From positions 186,001 through 250,000 of the forward strand of contig CAWKGC010000028.1 of the NCBI GenBank assembly GCA_963849005.1: a stretch of 64,000 nucleotides of DNA, written 5' to 3'. The notes beneath the pieces were generated by a model. The model had not been told where the DNA came from and did not search any database. It saw nothing but the letters and a program-made list of their open reading frames with translations. Shown here piece after piece: positions 1-13,621 of the stretch. Source of the stretch: CAWKGC01 sp963849005 (GTDB lineage: Bacteria > Pseudomonadota > Gammaproteobacteria > Burkholderiales > Usitatibacteraceae). How positions within the stretch are numbered: position 1 is the stretch's first letter; each line of letters starts with the position of its first letter. A program made the translations under genes and the position numbers.

Positions 1-1
1 G

Positions 2-715
2 CGACTTGCCGCAGGCGCCGCCTGGGGCCTGCTCGCGCTGTTCTTCTTCGCCGGCGTCATCGACGGCAGCAGCCGGGGCGCTTTCACCGTATCGATCGTT
101 CTCGCCGTGCTGCTTGGCGCCGCGGCGATCTACCGCTTCCGCTGGAGGCTGGCCATGCTGGTGGCACTCGGCTCGCTGTGCGCCGCGGCCGTGCTGTCGA
201 GCGACCTGGAGATCGGCCGCAAGCAGCAGCGCAACATCGAGGCGAACAATTTCTCCGCTTACCGGGGGCAGATCTGGGACCGCGGGCTGCTCGCCTGGAG
301 GCACATGCCGTTCGCCGGCGTCGGCATGGGCAACTTCAACGAGATCTCCGACCGCCACGTGCTCGGCTGGCTCGCGCGCGACGGCAAGCCCCTCGAACTG
401 CGCGCCTACCTTGCCAACTCGCACGCGCACAGCCTCTACGTGAACACCCTGGTCGAGCGCGGCCTGGTCGGCTCCCTGCCCGTTGCGCTGCTGATCGTGG
501 CCTGGGCGGTACTGCTTGCGCGAACCCGGCCGGGCGAAAGCGGGGACGAGACCGCCTTCATGGTATGGGGCGCGAGCTTCAGCGGCTGGTTCGTCACGGT
601 CGCCGCGGGCCTCATCAACACCACGCTTCACCATGAACACGGCCTGCTCGCGGCAATCCTGCTCGGAATGCACCTCGCCTGCAGCCGGGGCGCAAGCGGC
701 ACCATCGACAGATGA
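2..715 (+). CDS. O-antigen ligase/polymerase family protein (C-terminal part)
   Basis: The gene is cut by the left edge; about 237 C-terminal residues remain, open from base 2. The product is strongly hydrophobic, with helices around a SRGAF motif, a short periplasmic-type loop containing NSHAHSLYVN, then two more helices and a TTLHHEHG segment. This pattern (SRGA motif, histidine-containing loop, E-R-G after it) fits the Wzy_C / WaaL family, which transfers or polymerises undecaprenyl-linked O-antigen at the periplasmic face of the inner membrane. The stop overlaps the start of the GT9 gene (ATGA), so the two are co-translated. Ligase versus polymerase cannot be decided from this fragment. 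Confidence 0.75.
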   Translation, partial: RLAAGAAWGLLALFFFAGVIDGSSRGAFTVSIVLAVLLGAAAIYRFRWRLAMLVALGSLCAAAVLSSDLEIGRKQQRNIEANNFSAYRGQIWDRGLLAWRHMPFAGVGMGNFNEISDRHVLGWLARDGKPLELRAYLANSHAHSLYVNTLVERGLVGSLPVALLIVAWAVLLARTRPGESGDETAFMVWGASFSGWFVTVAAGLINTTLHHEHGLLAAILLGMHLACSRGASGTIDR

Positions 716-1740
716 CCGGCGCCGATCCCGACTTCCAGCGCCTGCTCATCGTCCGCCGCGACAACATCGGCGACCTGGTCTGCACTACGCCGCTGTTCAC
801 CGCGCTCAAGCGCCGCTTCCCCGCGGCGCGCCTGGACGTGCTGGTGAACAGCTACAACGCGCCGATTCTCGAGGGCAACCCCGACATAGACCGGATCCAT
901 GCCTATACCAAGTCCAAGCACCTCGGCGAGCGCGAATCGAAGTTGGCGAGCTACTGGGGGCGCGTCGGGCAGGTGATGCAGCTGCGCCGCAACCGCTACG
1001 ATTGCGTGGTGCTCGCCACGCCCGGCTGGCAGCCGCGCATGGTGCGCATGGCGCGCTGGCTCGCGCCTCGCCACTTGCTTGCCTTCGTGCCGGCGGCGCG
1101 CACGCCGCGCGTGGTGGACCTGGCCGTGCCCTACACAGCGCCGCAGGGCCTGCATCATGTCGAGGACGTCTTTCGCCTGGCACGGCGGCTCGGCATCGAA
1201 GGCGCGCCCCCGCCGCTCACGCTGCGCACTTCGGCGCCCGGCCCGGATCCGGGCGCGGTCACGATCGGCGTGCACCTCAGCGCGCGCAAGCCGAGCCAGC
1301 GCTGGACCGAAACGCACTTCATCGCCTCGATGCAAATGCTCGCGACAAACCCGCGCGTGCGCTTTCGCCTCTTCTGGGCGCCGGGCAGGGAAGATGACCG
1401 CCGCCATCCCGGCGACGACCAGAAGGCCGCGCGGGTCGTCGCCGCCACCCCGGGGATCCGTGTCGAGGCGATCGAAACGAAAACACTAGCCGCGCTGGTG
1501 GCCGGCCTGAACGGCTGCGACATCGCGATGATGTCCGACGGGGGCGCAATGCATGTCGCCGCGGCACTCGGGAAGCCGGTGGTGTGCTTTTTCGGGCAAT
1601 CGGACGCAGCCTACTGGCATCCGTGGGGCGTTCGCTACCGCTTGCTGCAGCCGGCATCGAAGGAAGTCGGCGACATCTCGCCCCCAGAAGCGGTCGCGGC
1701 GCTGCGCGCACTGGCCGCGGAGGCGGCGATCCCGCTCTAG
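712..1740 (+). CDS. glycosyltransferase family 9 (heptosyltransferase-like)
   Basis: 342 residues. The N-terminus has the GT9 start signature (LLIVRRDNIGDLVCTTPL) and the C-terminal half has the nucleotide-sugar site MSDGGAMHVAAALGKPVVCFFG followed by a WHPWG turn, both typical of ADP-heptose:LPS heptosyltransferases and related GT9 enzymes. It probably adds a sugar to LPS core or a related glycan at the cytoplasmic membrane. The ATG overlaps the upstream stop by four bases. Its stop codon overlaps the stop of the convergent dehydratase gene by three bases, so no terminator fits between them. The exact donor sugar is unknown. Confidence 0.85.
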   Translation: MTGADPDFQRLLIVRRDNIGDLVCTTPLFTALKRRFPAARLDVLVNSYNAPILEGNPDIDRIHAYTKSKHLGERESKLASYWGRVGQVMQLRRNRYDCVVLATPGWQPRMVRMARWLAPRHLLAFVPAARTPRVVDLAVPYTAPQGLHHVEDVFRLARRLGIEGAPPPLTLRTSAPGPDPGAVTIGVHLSARKPSQRWTETHFIASMQMLATNPRVRFRLFWAPGREDDRRHPGDDQKAARVVAATPGIRVEAIETKTLAALVAGLNGCDIAMMSDGGAMHVAAALGKPVVCFFGQSDAAYWHPWGVRYRLLQPASKEVGDISPPEAVAALRALAAEAAIPL

Positions 1741-3675
1741 GCGGCCGACTTGGCGCTGGAGACCGCCTTCAGCTTCGGCCTCACCTGCGCCTGGAACTCC
1801 GGCACCCAACGCTTCAGGTCGCGGCGCACTTCGGTGTCCTCGGGAATGCGCTCCTGTTGCAGCCATCCGAGCAGGGATTCAAGCCACTCCGGATCGGCCT
1901 CGCGCGCTTTCGCGATGCGCAGTTTCGGGTGCGGTGTCGGGCGCGTATGTTCGTCGTCGGCGAGCAGCTCCTCGAAGAGCTTCTCGCCGGGCCTGCAGGC
2001 CCGTGTAGGTGATCCTGATCTCGCTCTCCGACAGCTCGGAGAGCCGGATCATGTCTCGCGCGAGGTCGACGATCTTGACCGGCTCGCCCATGTCCATCAC
2101 GAAGATCTCGCCGCCCAGGCCCATGGAGCCCGCCTGCAGCACGAGCTGCGCGGCCTCCGGGATCGACATGAAGTAGCGCACCATCTCGGGATGCGTGACC
2201 GTCACCGGGCCGCCCCTGTCGATCTGCTCCTGGAACTTCGGGATCACGCTGCCGGCGCTGCCGAGGACGTTGCCGAAGCGGACCATCTCGAAGCGCGTCG
2301 CGCTCGAGGCCTGGAGCGCCTGGCACACCATCTCCGCGAGCCGCTTGGTCGCACCCATCACGTTGGTCGGGTTGACCGCCTTGTCGGTGGAGACGAACAC
2401 GAACTTCTTCACGCCGAAATCGATGGCCGCCCGCGCCACGACGTAAGTGCCGAGGACGTTGTTCTGCACCGCCTCCCAGGCATTGGCCTCTTCCATCAGC
2501 GGCACATGCTTGTAGGCAGCCGCATGAAACACCATCGCCGGCGAGTACTGGTGCATCACCTGGCTCACGCGCTTCACGTTCTTGATGTCGCCGATCACGC
2601 TCGCCACCGGTATCTCCGGAAAGGCCTCGCGAAGCGCCTCGTCGACCCGGTACATCGCGAACTCGCTTTGCTCGAACAGCACCAGCATCGCCGGCTGGTA
2701 CGCGGCGATCTGGCGGCAAAGCTCCGAGCCGATCGAGCCGCCCGCGCCCGTGACGAGGATCACCTTGCCGGTCAGCAGGTCGTGCAGCCCCGCGTCGTCG
2801 AGCGTCACTGTGTCACGCTTCATCAGGTCTTCCACCGCGACCTTGCGGATCTTCGGCGCCACGACCTTGCCACCGCTCGCGCTGTTCAGCGTGGGCACCG
2901 TCATCACGGAGACGCGCGCGCGATTGCAGATCTCGACCACGCGCCTGCGCACCTGGTACGGCACCGAGGGCATCGCGATGATCGCGTGGCGCACTTTCAG
3001 CCGCTGCGCGACTTTCGGCAGCTCCTCGAGCCCGCCCATCACGCGCACGCCCTGCAGCAGGCGGCCGCTCTTGGTGCCGTCATCGTCGAGCAGTCCCACG
3101 ACGCGCCAGTCGGGGCTCCGCGAAAGCTCCTTGAGCAAGGACACCGCTGCGTCGCCCGCTCCAAGCACGACCACCGGCAGGCCTTGCTCGGGGCCGCGGC
3201 CGTAGAGGCTCCACTCCTTGAAGGAGCGATAAAGCATGCGTGCGCCCGACATGATCACGATCAAGAACACCGGGTAGAGCAGGTATTCGCGCGCGCCGAG
3301 ATCGGCGTCAAGGCCAAGCATCCGCAGGGCGACCGACACGGCAACCGTGCCCGAGAGCACCGAAAAGACGATGCGCTGCACGTCGGGCAGGCTGGTATAG
3401 CGCCACAGTCCCTGGTAGACGCCGAAAAGGTAGCTAGCCGTCACCTGCAACGGCACCGCCACCAGCAGCGACGTGAGCAGCAGGTCGGACTGCGCGCCCG
3501 GCATGGCGCCGCTGGCGAGGATGTATGCAACACCGATCCAGCTCGCGGCAAGCGCGAGTGCGTCGAAAGCGACCGCGAGAAATGCGCGGCCGTCGAGGTG
3601 CAATGCCCTGTTCGCTGCTCCCTGGATGAAGGTAGGAGTTACGGGCGGGCCGCTCAAATTTTTCTTGGTTTCCAC
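1737..3675 (-). CDS. membrane-anchored nucleotide-sugar 4,6-dehydratase (WbpM/CapD type), frameshifted
   Basis: About 645 residues once one frameshift near 1995 is repaired (one extra base in the T-G-L-R-P-G-E-K stretch). GTG start at 3675. The N-terminus has about four membrane helices, then a first nucleotide-binding fold (VVVLGAGDAAVS), then a second with VTGAGGSIGSELCRQ and the catalytic region STDKAVNPTNVMGATKR. Long dehydratases of the WbpM/PglF type carry Met-x3-Lys in place of the usual Tyr-x3-Lys, which is what is seen here. The family turns UDP-GlcNAc into UDP-4-keto-6-deoxy-GlcNAc. It is the last gene of a reverse trio with a WbpL-like and a WbpV-like gene. Confidence 0.85.
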
Positions 3676-3804
3676 CTGTTCCCCGCTCTGTAGGGCTGGT
3701 CAACGCGAAGCTTCGTGCGGCGCCCTGCAGCGAAGATCGTCGAACAAGCCAAGCGTCGCGAAAGCCAACGCGCACGCGATTATTATAGCGCCTTGAACCG
3801 CCAC

Positions 3805-4677
3805 CTATGGCGCCGAGATGGCGATTGCGGCCAGCGCGCAAGCGAGCATCAGCAGATACGCCGAAAGCGCCAGGCGCCGGTGGCTCCATCCGGCCAGCAC
3901 CAGCCGCTGGTAGAAGTGCGAGCGGTGCGCAGTCCAGAATCTCTCGCCCCGGGCAACCCGGCGCAGCAGCGTCGCCGTGGCATCGATCCAGAAGGGCGCA
4001 AACACCAGCAGCGGAACAGCCAGTGGCCAAGCGCCCTCGGCACTGCCTTGCCATGAGACCGCGCCGGCGAGGAAGCCCAGCGGCACCGATCCGGCGTCGC
4101 CCATGAAGACCCGCGCCGGCGGGAAGTTCCAGGCGAGGAACCCGAGCGACGCCGAGGCCACGACGAGGCAGGTCGTCGAAAGGCCGTCATGGCCGGCGGA
4201 GGCCGCGACCCAGGCGAGCGCCGCGAAGCCGATGGTCGCCATGCCACCGGCCAACCCGTCCGCGCCATCCATGAAATTGTAGAGATTGCAGGACCAGACG
4301 ATCGCCAATGCGGCAAGCAGGCCGGCAGGCGTGGGTGAACCTACCGCGAGAAGCGCCGCGACAACGTGGAATGCAAGGCGCACCGCGATCGGGCGGCTCT
4401 CCAGGTCGTCGGCGAGCGAGACGACGAACACGACGACGCACGGCAGCACGAGCGAGCTCGCCCGCCCCGGCACGAGCCAACTCACGCAAGCGAGAATCAC
4501 CGGCACCATGACGAGGCCGCCGATGCGCGGCTGCGGAACCGAATGCAATGAGCGTTCGTTGGGCCGGTCGGCAAGCCGGGCACTCCATTTGGTCTTGCGC
4601 AACAGCGCGATGCCGATCGCCACCGCGAGCGCAATGCCCGCCATGACCGGCCCGAGTGCGAGCACGTGGCCGCTCAT
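3805..4677 (-). CDS. undecaprenyl-phosphate sugar-1-phosphate transferase (WbpL/WecA-like, GT4)
   Basis: 290 residues, nearly all membrane helices. The family signatures are in order: PNERSLHSVPQPRIGGL near residue 38, a DDLES turn, NLYNFMDGADGLAGG in the middle, and ARVFMGDAGSVPLGF after it. These aspartates bind Mg2+ and the nucleotide in MraY/WecA-type enzymes, which start O-antigen on the lipid carrier. The ATG overlaps the stop of the upstream epimerase-type gene (ATGA). The combination with WbpV-like and WbpM-like neighbours suggests the sugar is a 6-deoxy-HexNAc such as QuiNAc or FucNAc; that part is inference. Confidence 0.85.
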   Translation of the reverse strand: MSGHVLALGPVMAGIALAVAIGIALLRKTKWSARLADRPNERSLHSVPQPRIGGLVMVPVILACVSWLVPGRASSLVLPCVVVFVVSLADDLESRPIAVRLAFHVVAALLAVGSPTPAGLLAALAIVWSCNLYNFMDGADGLAGGMATIGFAALAWVAASAGHDGLSTTCLVVASASLGFLAWNFPPARVFMGDAGSVPLGFLAGAVSWQGSAEGAWPLAVPLLVFAPFWIDATATLLRRVARGERFWTAHRSHFYQRLVLAGWSHRRLALSAYLLMLACALAAIAISAP

Positions 4678-5597
4678 GTGCGCGCCCTGGTCGAAAGAAA
4701 CCAGCGGACTGTTTCGCCTATCGCGTCCTCGAATCCTTGCGCCGGTTGCCAATCCAGCGTCGAACGCAGGAGGCTGTCGTCGATTTCCAGCGACTCGGTC
4801 AATCTGCGCGCTTCGGCTGCGCGTCCCGCGACCCGGGCAAGCGCGCGCAACCCCGTTGCTGGAAATGCGAAGAGCCCCGCCGGACGCTTCATGGCAGAGC
4901 GAATCGCCGTGACCAGCTGCGCCGTCGAGACCGGCGGGCCGTCCGCGACCAGGAAGGTAGCGCCCGCCGCCTGCGGATGGGCGATGCAAGCCTCTATCGC
5001 GGAGACGAGATTGTCCCGGCTCACAAGGCTCCTGCGATTGCCGAGCGACGCGAATGGCAATGGCCATCGGTGACTCGCGAGTTCCAGCAGGGAGAGAAAG
5101 TTGCCGCGCACGCCCGGCCCGTAGACGAGCGGCGGGCGCAGCACCACGACCTCGAGGCCGGTCGCCCGGGCAATCCGCGCAAGGCCCGCTTCCGCGTCGC
5201 GCTTCGCCCGGCCATAGGCGTCGGCGGGGGCGGGGACATCGCTCTCGAGAAGAGGGCGCGCGCGGGAAGACTCTCCGTGCACTTTCACCGAACTCACGAA
5301 CACGAAACGCTTCAGCCCGCGCGATCGCGCGAGCTCCGCGAGCGCCAGCGTCTTTACGCAATTGTCCTGGTGTATGACGGCAGCATCGACTCCCGCCTGG
5401 TGCGCCCGGCCACCGAGATGGACCAGCGTCGCGTCCTCGAATCGCAATGCGCCTGCCCGCTTGGCCCAGTCCGCTTCGCGCACGCTCAATGCCATGGCGC
5501 GCGAGGGGCCGAGCTTCGACACCAGGCCGCATCCGATGAAACCGCTCGCGCCGGTGACGATCACACCAGAACCCACGGCATGGATCCCTGAAGTCAT
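4674..5597 (-). CDS. NAD-dependent sugar epimerase/reductase (extended SDR, WbpV-like)
   Basis: 307 residues. The N-terminus has the Rossmann motif GASGFIG and the middle has the active-site YGRAK (Tyr-x3-Lys) after FVFVSSVKVHG, as in extended short-chain dehydrogenases. In the O6-type O-antigen locus of Pseudomonas aeruginosa, wbpV-wbpL-wbpM stand in this same order, and WbpV reduces the 4-keto product of WbpM. The matching order here suggests the same job, but sequence alone does not separate a reductase from a 4-epimerase. It is the first gene of the trio. A strong terminator of the lipoprotein gene lies only 10 bases upstream of its start. Confidence 0.75.
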   Translation of the reverse strand: MTSGIHAVGSGVIVTGASGFIGCGLVSKLGPSRAMALSVREADWAKRAGALRFEDATLVHLGGRAHQAGVDAAVIHQDNCVKTLALAELARSRGLKRFVFVSSVKVHGESSRARPLLESDVPAPADAYGRAKRDAEAGLARIARATGLEVVVLRPPLVYGPGVRGNFLSLLELASHRWPLPFASLGNRRSLVSRDNLVSAIEACIAHPQAAGATFLVADGPPVSTAQLVTAIRSAMKRPAGLFAFPATGLRALARVAGRAAEARRLTESLEIDDSLLRSTLDWQPAQGFEDAIGETVRWFLSTRART

Positions 5598-5606
5598 GTA
5601 GGGGTC

Positions 5607-5639
5607 AAAAGAAAACGGGCATCCCGGAAGGGATGCCCG
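5607..5639 (-). terminator. intrinsic terminator of the Ig-like lipoprotein gene
   Basis: A perfect 10-bp stem (CGGGCATCCC with GGGATGCCCG) with a 4-base loop is followed, on the minus strand, by a T-rich run (TTTTCTTTT). It sits about 25 bases past the lipoprotein stop and just ahead of the WbpV-like gene. Confidence 0.85.
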
Positions 5640-5663
5640 CTTGCATGCTGCCTTGCGAAACGC

Positions 5664-7034
5664 TTACGGGCAACTGGGCGGACTGGTCACCGCCACCGCC
5701 GCACTCGTTGCGCCGTCGGTCACCGTGACCGTCACCGCGACCGGATACGGTCCCCCCGTGTCGCCCAGCAAGCGCGTGATCTGCATCGAGTTTCCGGAAA
5801 TCACCGCCGTCACCCTCGGGCTGGACGAAACTGCCGAGTTCCCTCCGGAGACGCCACCGACCACCGAAACCGTGGCGACGTTCGCGGCGCAAGTCAGCGT
5901 CACCGCAGCCGGGGAAACCACGATCGCCGGCGCGACCGGCGGAGTTCCCGTTCCCACCTTGGTGTCCACCGTCAGCGTGGCGCGGCGGCCTTCACTGTCG
6001 ATGACCACGACCGAGGCACCGCTCAGGCATAGCTGCTGGTTGAACGCGCTGACCGTGAACTTGCCGCCGAGATCCGGCACGACCAGCGGACTGACCGTCA
6101 GGTTCGGCTCCGTGTTCTGGATCTGGAAGGGCGGCTTGCCGTCGAAGATCAGGATGTCGGCCGACCCGGTACCGCACTCCGTCGACAGGGCGCCGGTGAA
6201 AGTGAGCGTGCTCGGGATCAAGGTAATGGCGCCAGGAGGCTGATTGCCGGAGATGGTGAAGAGCTCGGTCACGTTCAGGGTGGTAGCAACGTCGATCAGG
6301 CGAAATTGGGCAATCTGCGTCACGGCACCGACGCGCACCTTCAACCGGGCATAGCCGATGCCCTGGTGGTCGGTCGTGAAATTCAGCGAGCTCTGCGGGA
6401 GGTTGGTGCCTTCGGCGAGCCAGTCGAAGTCGCCGCTGATGCGCTCGACGCGCAACGCCCGGCCGCCCGCGAGAATGCCGTTGGTGACGGGGGAAACCTG
6501 GACCACGGTCTCCAGTCCCTGGCAGGCCTGGGAGGCCGTAGTGCCGCTTGCGCCTGCGGCACAAGTGGACGTGTAGCCCACGCCATAGCCGGTCAGGAAA
6601 TTTTGCAGGACCGCGTATTCCCCGGTGAACGAAATCGCGGGCGTGTTGCCCAGGGTCTGGGACCCGCTGTCGCGCGCCGTAAGCCGAACCGAGCGCCGCG
6701 GGACTTCCTCCGGGAGCAGCCCGGGATCGACGACGCCCGGGTTCGAAGCGACGAAAGTGAACTGGCTGCCGTTGATCAGCCCGTTGACCGGAATGATCGT
6801 GAAATCGCTGCTCGACACGAAATACGGCCCGCGGCCCCCGGTCACTGTGTAGGTGTAGGGCACTCCCGCGTAAATCGTGCCGCTCGGAGGCAGTATTTCC
6901 ACCGCCGCGTTCGCGGTCGTGTTGAACGAGCCAACTGCGCCGCCTCCGCCGCATGCGCCGAGAAGCGCGGACAGGATCGAAAGCAGCCCGATGGCGAGCC
7001 AGGAATTGGGTGAAGAGCGCGAAGGTTGCGTCAC
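5664..7034 (-). CDS. Ig-like-fold outer-membrane lipoprotein, function unknown
   Basis: About 456 residues from a GTG at 7034, chosen because AAGGGGAC lies eight bases upstream; a longer reading frame to 7127 has no such site. The N-terminus is a lipoprotein signal ending in a lipobox (LLGAC, then GGGG). The rest is rich in Thr, Val, Gly and Ser with repeated beta-strand patterns (for example IYAGVPYTYTVTGGRGPYFV), suggesting several Ig-like domains. Cysteines are few and spaced like domain disulfides. I do not recognise a specific family. It has its own promoter and terminator, so it is a single-gene unit between O-antigen genes and gltB. Confidence 0.7.
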   Translation of the reverse strand: MTQPSRSSPNSWLAIGLLSILSALLGACGGGGAVGSFNTTANAAVEILPPSGTIYAGVPYTYTVTGGRGPYFVSSSDFTIIPVNGLINGSQFTFVASNPGVVDPGLLPEEVPRRSVRLTARDSGSQTLGNTPAISFTGEYAVLQNFLTGYGVGYTSTCAAGASGTTASQACQGLETVVQVSPVTNGILAGGRALRVERISGDFDWLAEGTNLPQSSLNFTTDHQGIGYARLKVRVGAVTQIAQFRLIDVATTLNVTELFTISGNQPPGAITLIPSTLTFTGALSTECGTGSADILIFDGKPPFQIQNTEPNLTVSPLVVPDLGGKFTVSAFNQQLCLSGASVVVIDSEGRRATLTVDTKVGTGTPPVAPAIVVSPAAVTLTCAANVATVSVVGGVSGGNSAVSSSPRVTAVISGNSMQITRLLGDTGGPYPVAVTVTVTDGATSAAVAVTSPPSCP

Positions 7035-7098
7035 GGTGGTGTCCCCTTTTCGGAACCTTGACGATAAGTCGTCATAAATTAGTAGGTTACTGAGCTTA

Positions 7099-7127
7099 AT
7101 TAAAGCGCAACTTTCAGTTTGGTGCAA
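7099..7127 (-). promoter_or_regulatory. sigma70-type promoter for the lipoprotein gene
   Basis: On the minus strand TTGCAC and TTTAAT are separated by 17 bases, in a stretch much more AT-rich than its surroundings. It would give a 5' leader of about 60 bases ahead of the GTG at 7034. Confidence 0.5.
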
Positions 7128-7210
7128 GCGCTATTTATTACCAAAGCAACAGCTTAGGGGGCCGGGAAAAGCGCCCGTCTTCGAACTCGGCGGCAAGCGG
7201 CCAAATAATG

Positions 7211-7239
7211 TTGCGGTGCGGAAACCCCGCCGCTATCAT
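7211..7239 (+). promoter_or_regulatory. candidate sigma70 promoter for gltBD
   Basis: TTGCGG and TATCAT with a 17-base spacer. Transcription would start near 7246, leaving a leader of roughly 215 bases before gltB. Confidence 0.4.
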
Positions 7240-7245
7240 GCATTT

Positions 7246-7460
7246 TCGCCCGATTGCTGCGCTCCCGCTGCCCGTTCGGCGGGAGTTCCCGACCGTCCGA
7301 GGGGCCAAAAGCCCGCCGGCCATGGTCTTGCAGCCCGGCGGACCGGGCCAGCCAAGTCCCCGTCCCCCGGCCAGCTCCGCAGGAATGGGAGACCGGACAT
7401 CTCGGCCGGAGGCACGAGCCCGCCTTGCCAATGCTTACTGACTCGAACAGGATGACCCGG
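7246..7460 (+). other. long GC-rich leader upstream of gltB with hairpins
   Basis: No convincing gene lies between 7035 and 7460. The leader contains two strong hairpins: CTCCCGC with GCGGGAG (7262-7268 and 7279-7285) and GCCCGG with CCGGGC around a CGGA loop (7333-7348). I do not recognise a known riboswitch class. It could be a regulatory leader of glutamate synthase or simply GC-rich spacer. Confidence 0.3.
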
Positions 7461-12111
<4,651 letters not shown>

Positions 12112-12120
12112 AAGGCGAGA

Positions 12121-13568
12121 ATGGGAAAGATCACGGGCTTCATGGAGATCGCGCGACAGGACCGGACGTACGTCCCGGTTCCCGAGCGCATCAAGTTTTA
12201 CAAGGAGTTCGTGCGTCCGCTCAGCGACGCCGACCTTTCGAAGCAGGGCGCGCGCTGCATGGACTGCGGCATCCCGTTCTGCCAGTCCGGCTGCCCGGTA
12301 AACAACATCATCCCGGACTGGAACGACCTCGTCTTTCGCGGCAACTGGCAGCGAGGCGCTCGAGGTCCTGCATTCCACGAACAACTTTCCCGAGTTCACC
12401 GGACGCGTCTGCCCGGCGCCGTGCGAAGCGTCGTGCGTGCTCAACATCAACAACGACCCGGTGGCGATCAAGTCGATCGAGCAGGCGATCGTCGACAAGG
12501 GCTGGCAGGAAGGCTGGATCGCGCCGCAGCCGCCGGCAAGAAAGACCGGCAAACGCGTCGCCGTGGTCGGCTCGGGGCCCGCGGGCATGGCCTGCGCGCA
12601 GCAACTTGCCCGCGTCGGGCACGACGTCGTGCTGTTCGAGAAGAACGACCGCATCGGCGGCCTGCTGCGCTACGGCATCCCGGACTTCAAGATGGAGAAG
12701 TCGCACATCGACCGGCGCATCGAGCAGATGCGCGCCGAGGGCGTGACGTTCCGCCCGAATGTCCACGTCGGCGCGAAGTTTCCCGTCGACAAGTTGCTCG
12801 AAGAGTTCGATGCGGTGGTGCTCGCCGGCGGCGCGGAACACCCGCGCGACCTGCACGCTCCCGGCCGCGAACTGCGCGGCATCCAGTTCGCGATGGATTT
12901 CCTGCCGCAGCAGAACAAGCGCGTGGCCGGCGACGAAGTGCCGCGGGCAGATCTCGGCCAAGGGCAAGCACGTGGTCGTGATCGGCGGCGGCGATACCGG
13001 CAGCGACTGCATCGGCACCTCCATCCGGCAGGGCGCCGCATCGGTGACCAACTTCGAACTGTTGCCGCAGCCGCCGGACCAGGAGAACAAGCCGCTCACC
13101 TGGCCTTACTGGCCGATGAAGCTGCGCACTTCGTCCTCGCACGAGGAAGGCGCGGAACGCGACTTCGCGGTCTCCACCAAGGCGTTTGCCGGCAAGGGCG
13201 GCAAGGTCACGCACTTCACTGCTGCGCACGTGGAATTCGTGAAGGCCGCCGATGGCCGCATCAGATGAAGGAAGTCCCGGGCACCGAATTCACCATTCCC
13301 GCCGATCTCGTGCTGCTGGCGATGGGCTACGTGCATCCGGTGCAGGAAGGCCTTGTCGCGGAACTCGGCGTCGAGAAGGACGCGCGGGGCAACGTCAGGG
13401 CCGACGACCGACGGCAAGGGCTGCTACCAGACTTCCCGGGCGAAGGTGTTCGCCGCAGGCGACATGCGCCGCGGCCAATCGCTGGTGGTGTGGGCGATAC
13501 GCGAAGGCCGGCAGTGCGCGCGCGCCATCGACGAGTTCCTGATGGGGACCTCCGAACTGCCGCGCTGA
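12121..13568 (+). CDS. gltD: glutamate synthase small subunit (several frameshifts)
   Basis: About 481 residues after repair. It oxidises NADPH and feeds electrons to GltB. Visible parts: N-terminal 4Fe-4S cysteines (CMDCGIPFCQSGCP and CPAPCEASC), the FAD fold GSGPAGMACAQQLARVGHD with RIGGLLRYGIPDFKM, and the NADPH fold VIGGGDTGSDC. The frame breaks at 12352, 12944 and 13409 (each an extra C) and near 13273 (a lost base). Full length and all motifs are present when these are corrected, so I read them as sequence errors rather than decay. Confidence 0.93.
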
Positions 13569-13621
13569 ATCGTCGTCCGGCGATTCGGCATGAGACAATT
13601 GCGGCTTCCTTCGAGGCCGCA

